From: Arthrobacter sp. zg-Y769
GTDB taxonomy: Bacteria > Actinomycetota > Actinomycetes > Actinomycetales > Micrococcaceae
DNA: 64,000 bases
Direction: 5' to 3'
Assembly (NCBI RefSeq): GCF_020907405.1
Contig: NZ_JAJJOE010000008.1
Span: 1-64,000, forward strand
In this document: positions 27,427 through 36,391 of the stretch, one piece after another
Position numbering within the stretch: the first letter of the stretch is position 1
How the letters are laid out: every line of letters begins with the position of its first letter
Program-made: the position numbers and the translations under genes
Notes under the pieces: model-generated
The model's database searches: none
What the model was told of the DNA's origin: nothing
What the model saw: the letters and a program-made list of their open reading frames with translations, nothing else

Positions 27427-28725
27427 ATGGACGGCGGTGGAGTTTTTAATCTCCTGCTCGTGGTTTTCTTCATCCTGCTGGGCGGGATCTTCGCCGGCGC
27501 GGAAATGGCGCTGGTCTCCCTCCGCGAGAGCCAGATCAGCGGCATCGAGCGCAGCGGAAAGCAGGGCAGGCGTACCGCGCACCTGGCCCGCAACCCAAAC
27601 CTGTTCCTGGCTGCGATCCAGATCGGCGTGACGCTCTCCGGTTTCTTTTCAGCGGCCTACGGTGCTTCAGCCCTGGCACCGGCGGTTGTTCCGCTGCTGC
27701 GGCGGTGGGGACTGTCCGAGTCCGCGGCTGAGGCAACCGCGTTCATCCTGCTGACCCTCGTTGTGGCCTACCTTTCCCTGGTGTTCTCGGAACTGGTGCC
27801 CAAGCGCCTGGCCATGCAGAACGCCGTCCTCTACGCCCGGATCCTCTCCCCCGCGCTGAACGTGTTTGCGGTGCTGATGCGCCCCGTCATCCGGCTCCTG
27901 TCCTTCTCGACCGACGCCGTGGTGCGTTTGCTGGGCGGAAATCCGCAGGTAAAGACCGTGCCGGTCAGCAGCCAGGAACTCCTGGACATGGTGGCGGCAA
28001 GTCCGATGCTGGCCGAGGACAGCCGCCGGATCCTTTCGGACGTTTTTGCTGCAGGCACAAGACTGGTACAGGAGGTGATGCGTCCCCGGACCGAAGTGGT
28101 GTTTGTCCGGGCGGACCTTCCATTGGAAGAGGCCCGGCGCCGGGTGCGGAACCAGCCCTATTCCCGCTATCCGGTAACCGGTGCATCGGTGGACGACATC
28201 CTGGGGTTCATCCACGTCCGGGACCTGATGCCGGACCCGGAGGTCCCCGAACCGGATCGACGCACCGTGGCCGATATCCTCCGCCCCATCCTGTTCCTGC
28301 CCGGCACCGCCGTCGTCCTGCCGTCACTGGGCAGGATGCGCCGCGGGAACAGCCACATAGCGGTTGTGGCGGACGAATACGGCGGGACGGACGGCATAGT
28401 GACGCTGGAGGACCTGGTCGAGGAACTTGTCGGGGAAATCTACGACGAATACGACACGGGGCGGGACCCTGAAGACCGCTACCGCAGGGAAAAGGGCCAG
28501 CTGGTGGTGGACGGTGCGCTGATCCTGCAGGAATTCGAGCGGCTGACCGGCGTCGGCCTCCCGGAGGGCCAGTACGAGACCGTCGCGGGGTACATCCTGG
28601 AGCAGCTCGGCAGGATGGCGCGCCCCGGCGACACTGTGCCGGCCCCGAACTGCAGGCTGGAGGTCCTGGGCGTGCGGCGGAGGCGGATCGGCGCCGTCCG
28701 GGTGATTCCACAGGCACCCGGGTAA
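27427..28725 (+). CDS. CNNM/CBS-domain membrane transporter (hemolysin C-like)
   Basis: 432 residues. An N-terminal CNNM domain with about four helices (1-190; GAEMALVSLRESQI and SELVPKRLAMQ are typical), a CBS pair (about 215-335; MRPRTEVVFVRAD, YSRYPVTG, ADEYGGTDGIVTLEDLVEEL) and a C-terminal CorC_HlyC domain (about 345-430). Bacterial relatives export Mg2+ or Co2+; the label hemolysin is historical. Likely leaderless from TACCCT. Stands alone between tRNA-Leu and the permease. Confidence 0.9.
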   Translation: MDGGGVFNLLLVVFFILLGGIFAGAEMALVSLRESQISGIERSGKQGRRTAHLARNPNLFLAAIQIGVTLSGFFSAAYGASALAPAVVPLLRRWGLSESAAEATAFILLTLVVAYLSLVFSELVPKRLAMQNAVLYARILSPALNVFAVLMRPVIRLLSFSTDAVVRLLGGNPQVKTVPVSSQELLDMVAASPMLAEDSRRILSDVFAAGTRLVQEVMRPRTEVVFVRADLPLEEARRRVRNQPYSRYPVTGASVDDILGFIHVRDLMPDPEVPEPDRRTVADILRPILFLPGTAVVLPSLGRMRRGNSHIAVVADEYGGTDGIVTLEDLVEELVGEIYDEYDTGRDPEDRYRREKGQLVVDGALILQEFERLTGVGLPEGQYETVAGYILEQLGRMARPGDTVPAPNCRLEVLGVRRRRIGAVRVIPQAPG

Positions 28726-28812
28726 ACCGTCGCGGCAGCCCATTGCCAGACCAGACGTCCACCGCGCAGAATACCGTCCAACGCGGCATCCCAGGACAAC
28801 GGGAGGACAGCC

Positions 28813-30216
28813 ATGGCTGACATCAAAGCGGAAACCGTCCAGCCCGAACTCAAGCGGGTCATGGGCACCAAGCTGCTGCTGCTCTTTATTGTCGGCGACA
28901 TCCTGGGCACCGGCGTTTATGCATTGACCGGGCAGGTGGCCGGAGAAATCGGCGGTGCTGCCTGGGCACCCATCCTGCTCGCATTCGCGGTGGCAGCCAT
29001 TACCGCGTTGTCCTATCTGGAACTGGTCACGAAGTATCCGCAGGCAGCGGGCGCTGCCCTGTACACACACAAGGCTTTCGGCATACATTTCCTGACTTTC
29101 CTCGTGACATTCGCCGTGCTCTGCTCGGGAATCACTTCCGCCTCGACGGCGTCGAAGTTCCTTGCCGAGAACTTTATTGTCGGGTTCAAGCTCGAGTGGG
29201 GACAGACCGGAGTCACCTGGATCGCGGTCATCTTCATGCTGTTGCTGGCAGCCGTCAATCTAAGGGGTGCCGCGGAAAGCGTGAAGTTCAACATCGTGCT
29301 GACCGCAATCGAACTGACCGGGCTGCTGATCGTGATTACCATTGGTTTCTGGGCCATGAGCCAGGGCAACGCGGACTTCTCCCGGGTGGTTGTGTTTGAA
29401 ACCGAAGCGGGTAAGAGCGTGTTCCTCGCCCTCACCGGTGCCACCGCCCTGGCGTTCTTCTCCATGGTCGGTTTCGAGGACTCGGTGAACATGGCGGAGG
29501 AAACCCGTGACCCGACGAGGATCTTCCCGAAGGTGATGCTTACCGGGCTGACCATTACCGTCTGCGTCTATCTGCTGGTGTCCATCGCCGCCGTCGCCGT
29601 GGTTCCGGTGGGCCAGCTGTCCGAGTCCAGCACCCCGCTGCTGGAAGTGGTGCGTGCAGGCGCGCCCAACCTGCCCGTGGACGTCATCTATCCGTTCCTG
29701 TCGATTTTCGCCGTCGCCAACACGGCCCTGATCAATATGCTGATGGCCAGCCGCCTGCTCTACGGCATGGCGAAGCAGGATGTCCTGCCCCGCGGACTGT
29801 CGGCGGTCCTGCCCGGACGCCGCACGCCGTGGGCATCCATTGCCTTTACGACGGCGATTGCGGTGGGCCTGATTATCGTGGTCACCAACTTCATGGGCCG
29901 GGGAACGGTGACGGCACTCGGCGGGACCACCGCCCTGCTGCTGCTCGCCGTCTTCACGGTGGTGAACATCGCGTGCATTGTCCTGCGCCGAACGCCGATT
30001 GACCGGCCGCACTTCCGCTCCCCCGGCATCATGCCCTTCATCGGTGCCGGAACCTGTGCCTTCCTGCTGGGCCCGTGGGCGCAGGACGCCATCGAGTACC
30101 GGATTGCCGGGCTGCTGCTGCTGCTCGGCCTGGCACTGTGGGTTCTCACCTGGATCTGGAACCGGGCGGTCAAGGCGCGTAAAACCCGTTTCAGCGATCC
30201 CTCCCAGCTGAGTTGA
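28813..30216 (+). CDS. APC-family amino acid permease
   Basis: 467 residues with about twelve transmembrane helices. The first helix GDILGTGVYALTGQVAGEIGG carries the unwound G-x-G substrate site (part), and GFEDSVNMAEETRDP in helix 6-7 loop is characteristic of the APC superfamily. Substrate not predictable. GGGAGG lies six bases before ATG. A UspA-type gene follows after 37 bp on the same strand, a common pairing in which the stress protein may regulate or sense transport. Confidence 0.9.
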   Translation: MADIKAETVQPELKRVMGTKLLLLFIVGDILGTGVYALTGQVAGEIGGAAWAPILLAFAVAAITALSYLELVTKYPQAAGAALYTHKAFGIHFLTFLVTFAVLCSGITSASTASKFLAENFIVGFKLEWGQTGVTWIAVIFMLLLAAVNLRGAAESVKFNIVLTAIELTGLLIVITIGFWAMSQGNADFSRVVVFETEAGKSVFLALTGATALAFFSMVGFEDSVNMAEETRDPTRIFPKVMLTGLTITVCVYLLVSIAAVAVVPVGQLSESSTPLLEVVRAGAPNLPVDVIYPFLSIFAVANTALINMLMASRLLYGMAKQDVLPRGLSAVLPGRRTPWASIAFTTAIAVGLIIVVTNFMGRGTVTALGGTTALLLLAVFTVVNIACIVLRRTPIDRPHFRSPGIMPFIGAGTCAFLLGPWAQDAIEYRIAGLLLLLGLALWVLTWIWNRAVKARKTRFSDPSQLS

Positions 30217-30253
30217 ACGAGCCAGCGGTGAAGCAGGCGGAAAGAAGGAAGCC

Positions 30254-30646
30254 ATGAGCGTCGTCGTCGGATACGTACCCACACCGGAGGGGGAAACAGC
30301 GCTGCGCGCCGCGCTCCGGGCAGCCCGGGACCTGGCCACCGGACTCGTGGTGGTCAATGTGCAGAGCACCCGCAAGCCCCGGCCGGAACACACCCCGGAC
30401 TATCTCCAGACGCTGACGGGCGTCCTGGAGGGCAGCGGGGTTTCCCATGTCCTGCTTCACCCCATCGGGGACTTTGATGCCGCCGAGGAAATCCTGAAGG
30501 CGGCCCAGGACCACGGTGCCCGGCTGGTGGTGCTGGGGATCCGGCACCGGACACCGGTAGGGAAGCTTTTCCTCGGCAGCACTTCCCAGCGCGTGCTGCT
30601 GGAGGCTGCCTGCCCCGTGCTGGCGGTCAAAGCGGGACAGGCGTGA
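30254..30646 (+). CDS. Universal stress protein, UspA family
   Basis: A single Usp domain of 130 residues: SVVVGYVPTPEGETALRAAL at strand 1 and LGIRHRTPVGKLFLGSTSQRVLLEA carrying the ATP-binding G-x2-G-x9-G(S/T)-like loop, so an ATP-binding class is likely. AAGGA precedes ATG. Probably co-transcribed with the upstream permease. Convergent with kynU; the stops are seven bases apart. Confidence 0.9.
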   Translation: MSVVVGYVPTPEGETALRAALRAARDLATGLVVVNVQSTRKPRPEHTPDYLQTLTGVLEGSGVSHVLLHPIGDFDAAEEILKAAQDHGARLVVLGIRHRTPVGKLFLGSTSQRVLLEAACPVLAVKAGQA

Positions 30647-30653
30647 GTCCTGG

Positions 30654-31877
30654 CTAGCCCTGGAGCCCGGCCAGGATTGCTTCGATCCCGGTGAAGGTCT
30701 CCGCAAAGGACGTGGACAGGGGTGAAAGGCCCAACCGGATGCCGTCCGGATTCCGGTAGTCCGGGATGATGCCCTGCTCCCAGAGCGCGGCGTTGACCGC
30801 CTTGAACTTCGGATGGTCAATGGTGATGTGGCTGCCGCGGCGTTCCGGATCGCGCGGCGAGGCCAGCACGACGCCGTGCGGAGCCAGCAGCGCGTCGACG
30901 GCGGTGACGGCGTATTCGGTCAACGCCTGCGACTTGGCGCGGACGGCATCCATGCCGGCCTCGCGGATCAGGGCAATCATGTCCTGCATGGCGAGCATGC
31001 CGAGGATGGGAGGGGTGCCCGAGACCAGGCGGCGAATACCCTCGGCCGGAACATAGCCCTGGGCCATGCCGAACGGGTCGCCGGACCCCAGCCAGCCCTG
31101 GATCGGCTGGGAGAAGTCGGCCTGGTGGCGGGAGGCCACGTAGGCCCACGCCGGTGCGCCCGGTCCCCCGTTGAGGTATTTATAGCTGCAGCCGACGGCG
31201 TAGTCCGCTCCCTCGGCGTCCAGCTCCGCCGGTACGGCGCCCACCGAATGGCACAGGTCCCACAGGACCAGCCCGCCGGCGTCGTGCACGATTTCGTTGA
31301 TGGCCGCGGAGTCGGCCAGGTACCCCGAGCGGTAGGCCACGTGGCTGAACACGGCCAGCGCGGTCTGCGGGCCGACGGCGGCGGCCACTGCTTCGGCCCT
31401 GACTCCGCCGGCGTAGTCCGCGGGCACCCAGCGCAGGGTCAGGCCGCATTCGCGGGCCACGCCCTCCAGGACGTACCGGTCCGTCGGGAAATTGTCGGCA
31501 TCAAGCAGGATCTCGGTGCGGCCTGGGCGGGCGGCGACGGCGGCCCGCGCCAGTTTGTAGAGCAGCACGGTGGTGGAGTCCGCCACGATGCACTGCCCCG
31601 GGGCGGCTCCGAGCGCCACCTCACCGAGTTCGTCGCCGATCCGGCCGGGCAGCTCAAGCCACTGTTCATCCCAGCCGCGGATCAGCCGCTCGCCCCACTG
31701 GCGGGAGACGAAGTCCTGCAGGTTTTCGGCGGTGGCCCGGAGCGGACGGCCCAGCGAATTCCCGTCCAGATAAGCGTGGACTCCGTTTGCCGGCAGGAAC
31801 CGGTCCCGGTAGCCGGCGAGGGGATCCGCTGCATCAAGTTCCTTGGCGGAAACCAGCAGACCGGCAGCATTAATCAT
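30654..31877 (-). CDS. kynU: Kynureninase
   Basis: A PLP enzyme of 407 residues that cleaves kynurenine to anthranilate and alanine. Fold type I features: LDGNSLGRP (38-46), WDLCHSVGAVPAEL with D207 to the pyridine N, and the PLP lysine K233 in CSYKYLNGGPG, all specific to kynureninase. No tryptophan 2,3-dioxygenase or formamidase gene is nearby, so it may serve salvage or detoxification. Leaderless promoter TAAGGT six bases before ATG. Confidence 0.93.
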   Translation of the reverse strand: MINAAGLLVSAKELDAADPLAGYRDRFLPANGVHAYLDGNSLGRPLRATAENLQDFVSRQWGERLIRGWDEQWLELPGRIGDELGEVALGAAPGQCIVADSTTVLLYKLARAAVAARPGRTEILLDADNFPTDRYVLEGVARECGLTLRWVPADYAGGVRAEAVAAAVGPQTALAVFSHVAYRSGYLADSAAINEIVHDAGGLVLWDLCHSVGAVPAELDAEGADYAVGCSYKYLNGGPGAPAWAYVASRHQADFSQPIQGWLGSGDPFGMAQGYVPAEGIRRLVSGTPPILGMLAMQDMIALIREAGMDAVRAKSQALTEYAVTAVDALLAPHGVVLASPRDPERRGSHITIDHPKFKAVNAALWEQGIIPDYRNPDGIRLGLSPLSTSFAETFTGIEAILAGLQG

Positions 31878-31883
31878 GAGGGA

Positions 31884-31889
31884 ACCTTA
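31884..31889 (-). promoter_or_regulatory. -10 element of kynU, leaderless
   Basis: TAAGGT ends six bases before the kynU ATG; no Shine-Dalgarno sequence. Confidence 0.5.
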
Positions 31890-31902
31890 GCAGTTGGAGC
31901 GC

Positions 31903-31946
31903 AAAAGCCCGTCCGCTTCCGGGTGCTGCCGGAGGCGGACGGGCTT
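31903..31946 (-). terminator. Terminator after the MaoC-reductase-thiolase unit
   Basis: AAGCCCGTCCGC (31905-31916) pairs with GCGGACGGGCTT (31935-31946), 12 bp with an inner CCGG pair, followed on the minus strand by four T. It separates the fatty-acid genes from kynU. Confidence 0.8.
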
Positions 31947-31970
31947 GGGCCGGGTGTGGCCTGCGGTGGA

Positions 31971-32891
31971 TCAGGTCCGGGCTGCGGCCAGCGGAGTTAC
32001 TGCACCGGTGAAGTGCCGGCGCTGCGAACGGGGGTTCCATCCGGTGAAGGTGGAGCCGCTCCATCCGCCGGATGCCTGGTCGTCCGAGATGGCCACGGCG
32101 ACGGTGGCCGGCAGGAACACCGGGGCCTCGAAGTCAATGCTCCACTGGAACGGTCCCTCGTGGGTCTGCACGGTGTCCGCGACCACCCGCGAGGCCAGGT
32201 ACATGCCGTGGGCCAGGGACTGCTTCATGCCCAGGGCCTTGGCCGACAGGCGGCTCAGGTGGATGGGGTTGAAGTCGCCGGAGACCCGGGCATAGTTACG
32301 TCCGGCGTCGGCACCCAGGCGCCACAGCGCCGTCGGGAGCGGGGGAACAAATTCCGCGCGCACCGCAGACTTGTCCGGGCGGTCGAACTTCGGCAGGAAA
32401 ACGCCCTTGGCCAGATAAGTGGAACGGCCCCGCCAAACGGTTTCCGTGCCGCCGTCGGCTTCGACGGTGACCTCCGCGACGAGTTCCACCTGGGTGCCGG
32501 CCCGGTGCCCGGCGAGGTTCTCCGCCCACGCCGTAACAGTGAGGGCTTCGCCGTAGTGGATCGGCCTGAAGTGCTGCACCTCGTTGCGCAGGTGCACCAT
32601 CCCCAGCAGGGGCAGCGGGAAGTCCTCGCGCGCCATCAGGCTCATGGCCACCGGGAACGCGAACGTGTGCACGTATCCGGTGGGCAGGTAGTCGCTGGCG
32701 CTGTGCAGGACCAGGCGTTGGAAATCGGTAAGCCGGGCCAGGTCCACGGACGCCCCGCGGACCACGTGCCGGTCAGCGGGCAGGGCGCCGGTTCCCTTGG
32801 AGGGTGACAGGCGCGACTTCGCCGCGCTGCCCACCGCACCGGCATAAAGCCGCCCGAGCGCGGGGATCTCGCTCAACTGGGTATCCGTCAT
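31971..32891 (-). CDS. htdX: MaoC-like (R)-specific enoyl-CoA/ACP hydratase (HtdX type)
   Basis: 306 residues, a double hotdog hydratase. The hydratase-2 motif is in the C-terminal half (YARVSGDFNPIHLSRL with the catalytic Asp and His). Hydrates 2-enoyl thioesters to (R)-3-hydroxyacyl thioesters. Its ATG overlaps the stop of the FabG4-type reductase (ATGA). The trio matches M. tuberculosis Rv0241c-Rv0242c-Rv0243 in order, which is why I use the HtdX name; assignment to that orthologue is by synteny and motif, not by a search. Confidence 0.85.
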   Translation of the reverse strand: MTDTQLSEIPALGRLYAGAVGSAAKSRLSPSKGTGALPADRHVVRGASVDLARLTDFQRLVLHSASDYLPTGYVHTFAFPVAMSLMAREDFPLPLLGMVHLRNEVQHFRPIHYGEALTVTAWAENLAGHRAGTQVELVAEVTVEADGGTETVWRGRSTYLAKGVFLPKFDRPDKSAVRAEFVPPLPTALWRLGADAGRNYARVSGDFNPIHLSRLSAKALGMKQSLAHGMYLASRVVADTVQTHEGPFQWSIDFEAPVFLPATVAVAISDDQASGGWSGSTFTGWNPRSQRRHFTGAVTPLAAART

Positions 32892-34228
32892 GCGCCCACC
32901 ATGTTCTGTCCGCAGACGCGCACTACCTGGCCGTTGACGCCGGCCGCGGAATCGGAGGCCAGGAAGGAAATGGTCTCCGCCACGTCCACCGGCAGGCCGC
33001 CCTGCTGCAGGCTGGACAGCCGGCGTGCCACCTGCCGGGTGAGTGCGGGAATCGCAGCGGTCATGTCGGTTTCGATGAAACCCGGCGCAACGGCGTTGAT
33101 GGAGCCCCCGCGGGGTGCCAGCAGCGGTGCGGTGGCGCGGACCATGCCGATCACGCCGCCCTTGGACGCTGCGTAGTTGGTCTGGCCGCGGTTGCCGGCA
33201 ATGCCGCTGGTGGACGCCAGCGAAACGATCCGGCCTTCGGGGCTGAAGCCGCCCGAGGCCAGGAAGGTTTCATTCATCCGCAGCTGCGAGGCGATGTTGA
33301 CGGCGATGACCGAGCCCCAGCGGGCTTCGTCCATGTTGGCCAGCAGCTTGTCGCGGGTGATGCCGGCGTTGTGGATCACGATGTCCAGGTGCCCGTAGCG
33401 TTCGACGGCGTGGGTCAGGATGCGGTCTGCAGCGTCTTCGCGGGTGATGTCGACCTGCAGGGCGGTACCGGAGATTTCGTTGGCTACCTTCGCCAGCTGC
33501 TCCCCCGCGGCGGGCACGTCCACCACAATCACGGAGGCACCGTCGCGGTGCAGCACGCGGGCGATGGCGGCACCGATGCCCCGGGCGGCGCCGGTGACGA
33601 CGGCGACCTTGCCGGCGAGAGGTGCGTTCCAGTCCTGGGGAAGCTCACCGGCGTCGGAACCGACGGTGATGAACTGACCGCTGACGTAGGCGCTCTTGCC
33701 CGAGAGCAGGAACCGCAGTGCAGCCGCCACCGAGGGGGCAGTGGCCTGCACTCCGTTGGCCAGCACGATGCCGTTGCCCGTCGCACCGCCGCGCAGTTCG
33801 TGTGCAATGGAACGCAGTGTTCCGTCGACACCCTGGCGGGCCGCGGCGGCTGCCGGGTCCTGTGCCTCCGCGGCGGGCCGGGAAACAGTGATGACGCGTC
33901 CGCCGGGAGCGAGGTCCCGCAGCGCTGCACCGGCGGCCAGGGTCGGTTCGCCCAGGTCCGTAGGTGCCGCGGCGTCGTCGAGCACAATCAGGATGGCGCC
34001 GAGCTTTTCCTTCGGCGTGGCGTGCCGGCGTACGTCCTGGTCCCAGCCCAGGAGCAGCCGGGAGAGCTCATCGGCGGCAGTGCTCCTGCCGAGCACAAGC
34101 ACCGGGCCCGGCACCAGGGGCTTGGACGGGTCAAAGCGGCGCAGGATGGCCGGCCGGGGCAGGCCAAGCTTCTTGGACAGCTCCTTGGTGAAACCGCTGT
34201 TTACGAGGTTCAGGTAGGTATCGCTCAT
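32888..34228 (-). CDS. fabG4: FabG4-type high-molecular-weight 3-oxoacyl reductase
   Basis: 446 residues, larger than ordinary FabG. Residues 1-~200 form an extra flavodoxin-like domain; the C-half is a full SDR ketoreductase: TGAARGIG (212-219), HNAGITRD (286-293), S338/S340, and Y352-x3-K356 (NYAASK). HMw FabG enzymes reduce 3-oxoacyl-CoA with NADH. Starts two bases after the thiolase stop and overlaps htdX, so the three genes form an operon fed by thiolase, reductase and hydratase steps running in either direction. Confidence 0.9.
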   Translation of the reverse strand: MSDTYLNLVNSGFTKELSKKLGLPRPAILRRFDPSKPLVPGPVLVLGRSTAADELSRLLLGWDQDVRRHATPKEKLGAILIVLDDAAAPTDLGEPTLAAGAALRDLAPGGRVITVSRPAAEAQDPAAAAARQGVDGTLRSIAHELRGGATGNGIVLANGVQATAPSVAAALRFLLSGKSAYVSGQFITVGSDAGELPQDWNAPLAGKVAVVTGAARGIGAAIARVLHRDGASVIVVDVPAAGEQLAKVANEISGTALQVDITREDAADRILTHAVERYGHLDIVIHNAGITRDKLLANMDEARWGSVIAVNIASQLRMNETFLASGGFSPEGRIVSLASTSGIAGNRGQTNYAASKGGVIGMVRATAPLLAPRGGSINAVAPGFIETDMTAAIPALTRQVARRLSSLQQGGLPVDVAETISFLASDSAAGVNGQVVRVCGQNMVGA

Positions 34229-34230
34229 GA

Positions 34231-35568
34231 TCAGCGCGCCTCGAGGATTGCGACGAGGCCCTGGCCGCCGGCAGCGCAGATGGAGATCAGGCCGCGGCCC
34301 GAACCCTTTTCATGCAGCATCTTGGCCAGCGAGGCGACAATTCGTCCACCGGTGGCGGCGAAGGGGTGCCCGGCGGCCAGCGAGGAGCCGTTGACGTTGA
34401 GCTTGCTGCGGTCAATGCTGCCCAGCGGCGCCTCAAGGCCCAGACGGGTGCGGCAGAATTCCTCATCCTCCCAGGCGGCCAGGGTGGAGAGGACGGTGCC
34501 GGCGAAGGCCTCGTGGATTTCGAAGAAGTCGAAATCGTCGAAGGTCAGGTTGTGGCGGGCCAGCAGGCGAGGTACGGCGAAAGCCGGAGCCATCAGCAGC
34601 CCGTCCTTGCCGTGCACGAAGTCGACGGCGCCGGCTTCTGCATCCACGATGTTCGCCAGCATCGGCAGGTCGTGCTCGCGGGCGTAGTCCTCGGAGCCCA
34701 GCAGCACCACGGAAGCGCCGTCGGTCAGCGGAGTGGAGTTGCCGGCGGTCATGGTGGCCTCATCGCCCAGGCTCTTGCCGAAGGCCGGCTTGAGCTTGGC
34801 CAGCTTTTCCATGGTGGTGTCGGGACGCAGGTTCGCGTCCTTGGCCAGGCCGCGGTACGGGGTCACCAGGTCATCGAAGAAACCGCGGTCATAGGCGGCG
34901 GCCATGTTGCGGTGGCTGTTGAAGGCCAGCTCGTCCTGGGCCTCGCGGGTGATCTTCCACTGAGCGGTGGTCAGGGCCTGGTGCTCACCCATGGACAGTC
35001 CGGTGCGCGGTTCGCCGGTGGACGGCGCGTTCGGGGAAAGGTCCTTGGGACGGATCTTCGCGACGGCCGCAAGCTTCTGCTTGGTGGTCCGGGCGCGGGA
35101 CAGGTCCAGCAATGCCCGGCGGAGGCCTTCGCTCACGGCGATGGGTGCGTCGGAAGCGGAGTCGACGCCGCCGGCAATGGCGGATTCCAGCTGGCCCAGC
35201 TTGATCTTATTGGCCAGGCTGACCACCGTCTCGAGGCCCGTGGCGCAGGCCTGCTGTACGTCATAGGCGGGGGTTTCCGGCGACAGTGCCGAGCCCAGGA
35301 CCGCTTCGCGGGTCAGGTTGAAATCACGGGAGTGCTTGAGGACGGCTCCGCCGGCTACTTCGCCGATCCGCTCGCCCTGCAGGCCGAAGCGGGCAATCAG
35401 CCCGTCGAGGGCCGCCGTAAGCATGTCCTGGTTGGAGCTGTAGGTGTACTTGCCGCCGGAGCGGGCGAAGGGAATGCGGTTTCCGCCGATCACCACCGCC
35501 TTGCGCACCGAAGACCCGGTGCCGGAGTTCGTGGGGGTTGCTCGTGCGGGTTCGGGCTGTGCAGCCAT
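34231..35568 (-). CDS. fadA2: Acetyl-CoA acyltransferase/thiolase (FadA2 type)
   Basis: 445 residues. Catalytic C108 in QQACATGLE, and the C-terminal His/Cys motifs (NVNGSSLAAGHPFAATGG and ICAAGGQG) of condensing thiolases. Longer than common ~390-residue thiolases and similar in size to mycobacterial FadA2. First gene of the minus-strand operon; AAGGAG lies eight bases before ATG. Divergent from the TetR gene with overlapping dyads between them, so it is probably a target of that regulator. Confidence 0.9.
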   Translation of the reverse strand: MAAQPEPARATPTNSGTGSSVRKAVVIGGNRIPFARSGGKYTYSSNQDMLTAALDGLIARFGLQGERIGEVAGGAVLKHSRDFNLTREAVLGSALSPETPAYDVQQACATGLETVVSLANKIKLGQLESAIAGGVDSASDAPIAVSEGLRRALLDLSRARTTKQKLAAVAKIRPKDLSPNAPSTGEPRTGLSMGEHQALTTAQWKITREAQDELAFNSHRNMAAAYDRGFFDDLVTPYRGLAKDANLRPDTTMEKLAKLKPAFGKSLGDEATMTAGNSTPLTDGASVVLLGSEDYAREHDLPMLANIVDAEAGAVDFVHGKDGLLMAPAFAVPRLLARHNLTFDDFDFFEIHEAFAGTVLSTLAAWEDEEFCRTRLGLEAPLGSIDRSKLNVNGSSLAAGHPFAATGGRIVASLAKMLHEKGSGRGLISICAAGGQGLVAILEAR

Positions 35569-35638
35569 TCGTCGTTCTCCTTGGAGGGGCCGCCTGGGAG
35601 GCCATGGGGGTTTAGTGTGACGCTAGTTACTGTTACCC

Positions 35639-35662
35639 AGCGTACCTGATACGCTCAGTATC
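35639..35662. promoter_or_regulatory. Candidate TetR operator between thiolase and regulator genes
   Basis: Two overlapping dyads: AGCGTA-CCTGA-TACGCT (35639-35655) and GATAC-GCTCA-GTATC (35648-35662). A TACGCT -10 for the TetR gene lies inside the first, seven bases before its GTG. Position and symmetry fit autoregulation by the TetR protein plus control of the divergent thiolase operon. Confidence 0.6.
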
Positions 35663-36391
35663 GTGAACACCGCACTTGATGATCCTTCCGCGTCCTCTCC
35701 CGCGGCGGACGGCCGGGCCCTCCGCTGGGAAGCGCACCGTGCCGAGCGCCGTCGTACCTTGATCAAGACCGCGCGGCGGGCAGTGCACACCCTCGGCTGC
35801 GCGGCATCGATGGAAGAGATCGCCGCAGCCTCCGGCACGTCCAAGTCCGTCTTCTACCGCTACTTCGGAGACAAGGCGGGGCTGCAGAAGGCGATGGGTG
35901 AAATGGCGGTGGCCCGGATGCAGGAAAAGATCCTGGCTGCCGGCCGCACGGCAGAGTCCCCCCGGTCCGGCCTGCGCGCCATGGTCTCCGCCTATCTGCA
36001 GATGGCCGAAACGTCCCCCAACGTCTACCTCTTCGTCACCGGCCAGCTCGCCGACGGCGGGCCGGCACAGATCGACAGCACCCTCTCCTCCTTCTTCGAA
36101 ACCATCACCGCAATGATGGACTCGGCCATGCGCCACTACCTGGCCGGCCGGGAGGTTCCGCCCGAGGCCAGCGCTGCCACGCAGTACTGGCCCACGGCGG
36201 CCCTTGGCATGATCCGGGCTGCCGGTGAGCGCTGGATTGCCGCTCCCCCCGGTCCCGGGAAGCCGACCGAAGAACAAATGACCGACCAGCTGACCGCCTG
36301 GCTCTTTGACGGCATCGGCTACGACCGGGGGCATTCGCCCCTGGGCCCTTCATCTTCGTCCTCCACCCAACACGAGAAGGAAACGCAATGA
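35663..36391 (+). CDS. TetR-family regulator of the fatty-acid cluster
   Basis: 242 residues. N-terminal HTH about 35-85 (TLGCAASMEEIAAASGTSKSVFYRYFGDK, shown in part), followed by an all-helical ligand domain. The N-terminal ~30 residues are extended. GTG start directly after GTATC of an inverted repeat, with a TANNNT -10 seven bases upstream, so leaderless. Its ATGA overlaps the start of the acyl-CoA dehydrogenase, so regulator and enzyme are co-translated. Likely ligand: an acyl-CoA. Confidence 0.88.
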   Translation: MNTALDDPSASSPAADGRALRWEAHRAERRRTLIKTARRAVHTLGCAASMEEIAAASGTSKSVFYRYFGDKAGLQKAMGEMAVARMQEKILAAGRTAESPRSGLRAMVSAYLQMAETSPNVYLFVTGQLADGGPAQIDSTLSSFFETITAMMDSAMRHYLAGREVPPEASAATQYWPTAALGMIRAAGERWIAAPPGPGKPTEEQMTDQLTAWLFDGIGYDRGHSPLGPSSSSSTQHEKETQ

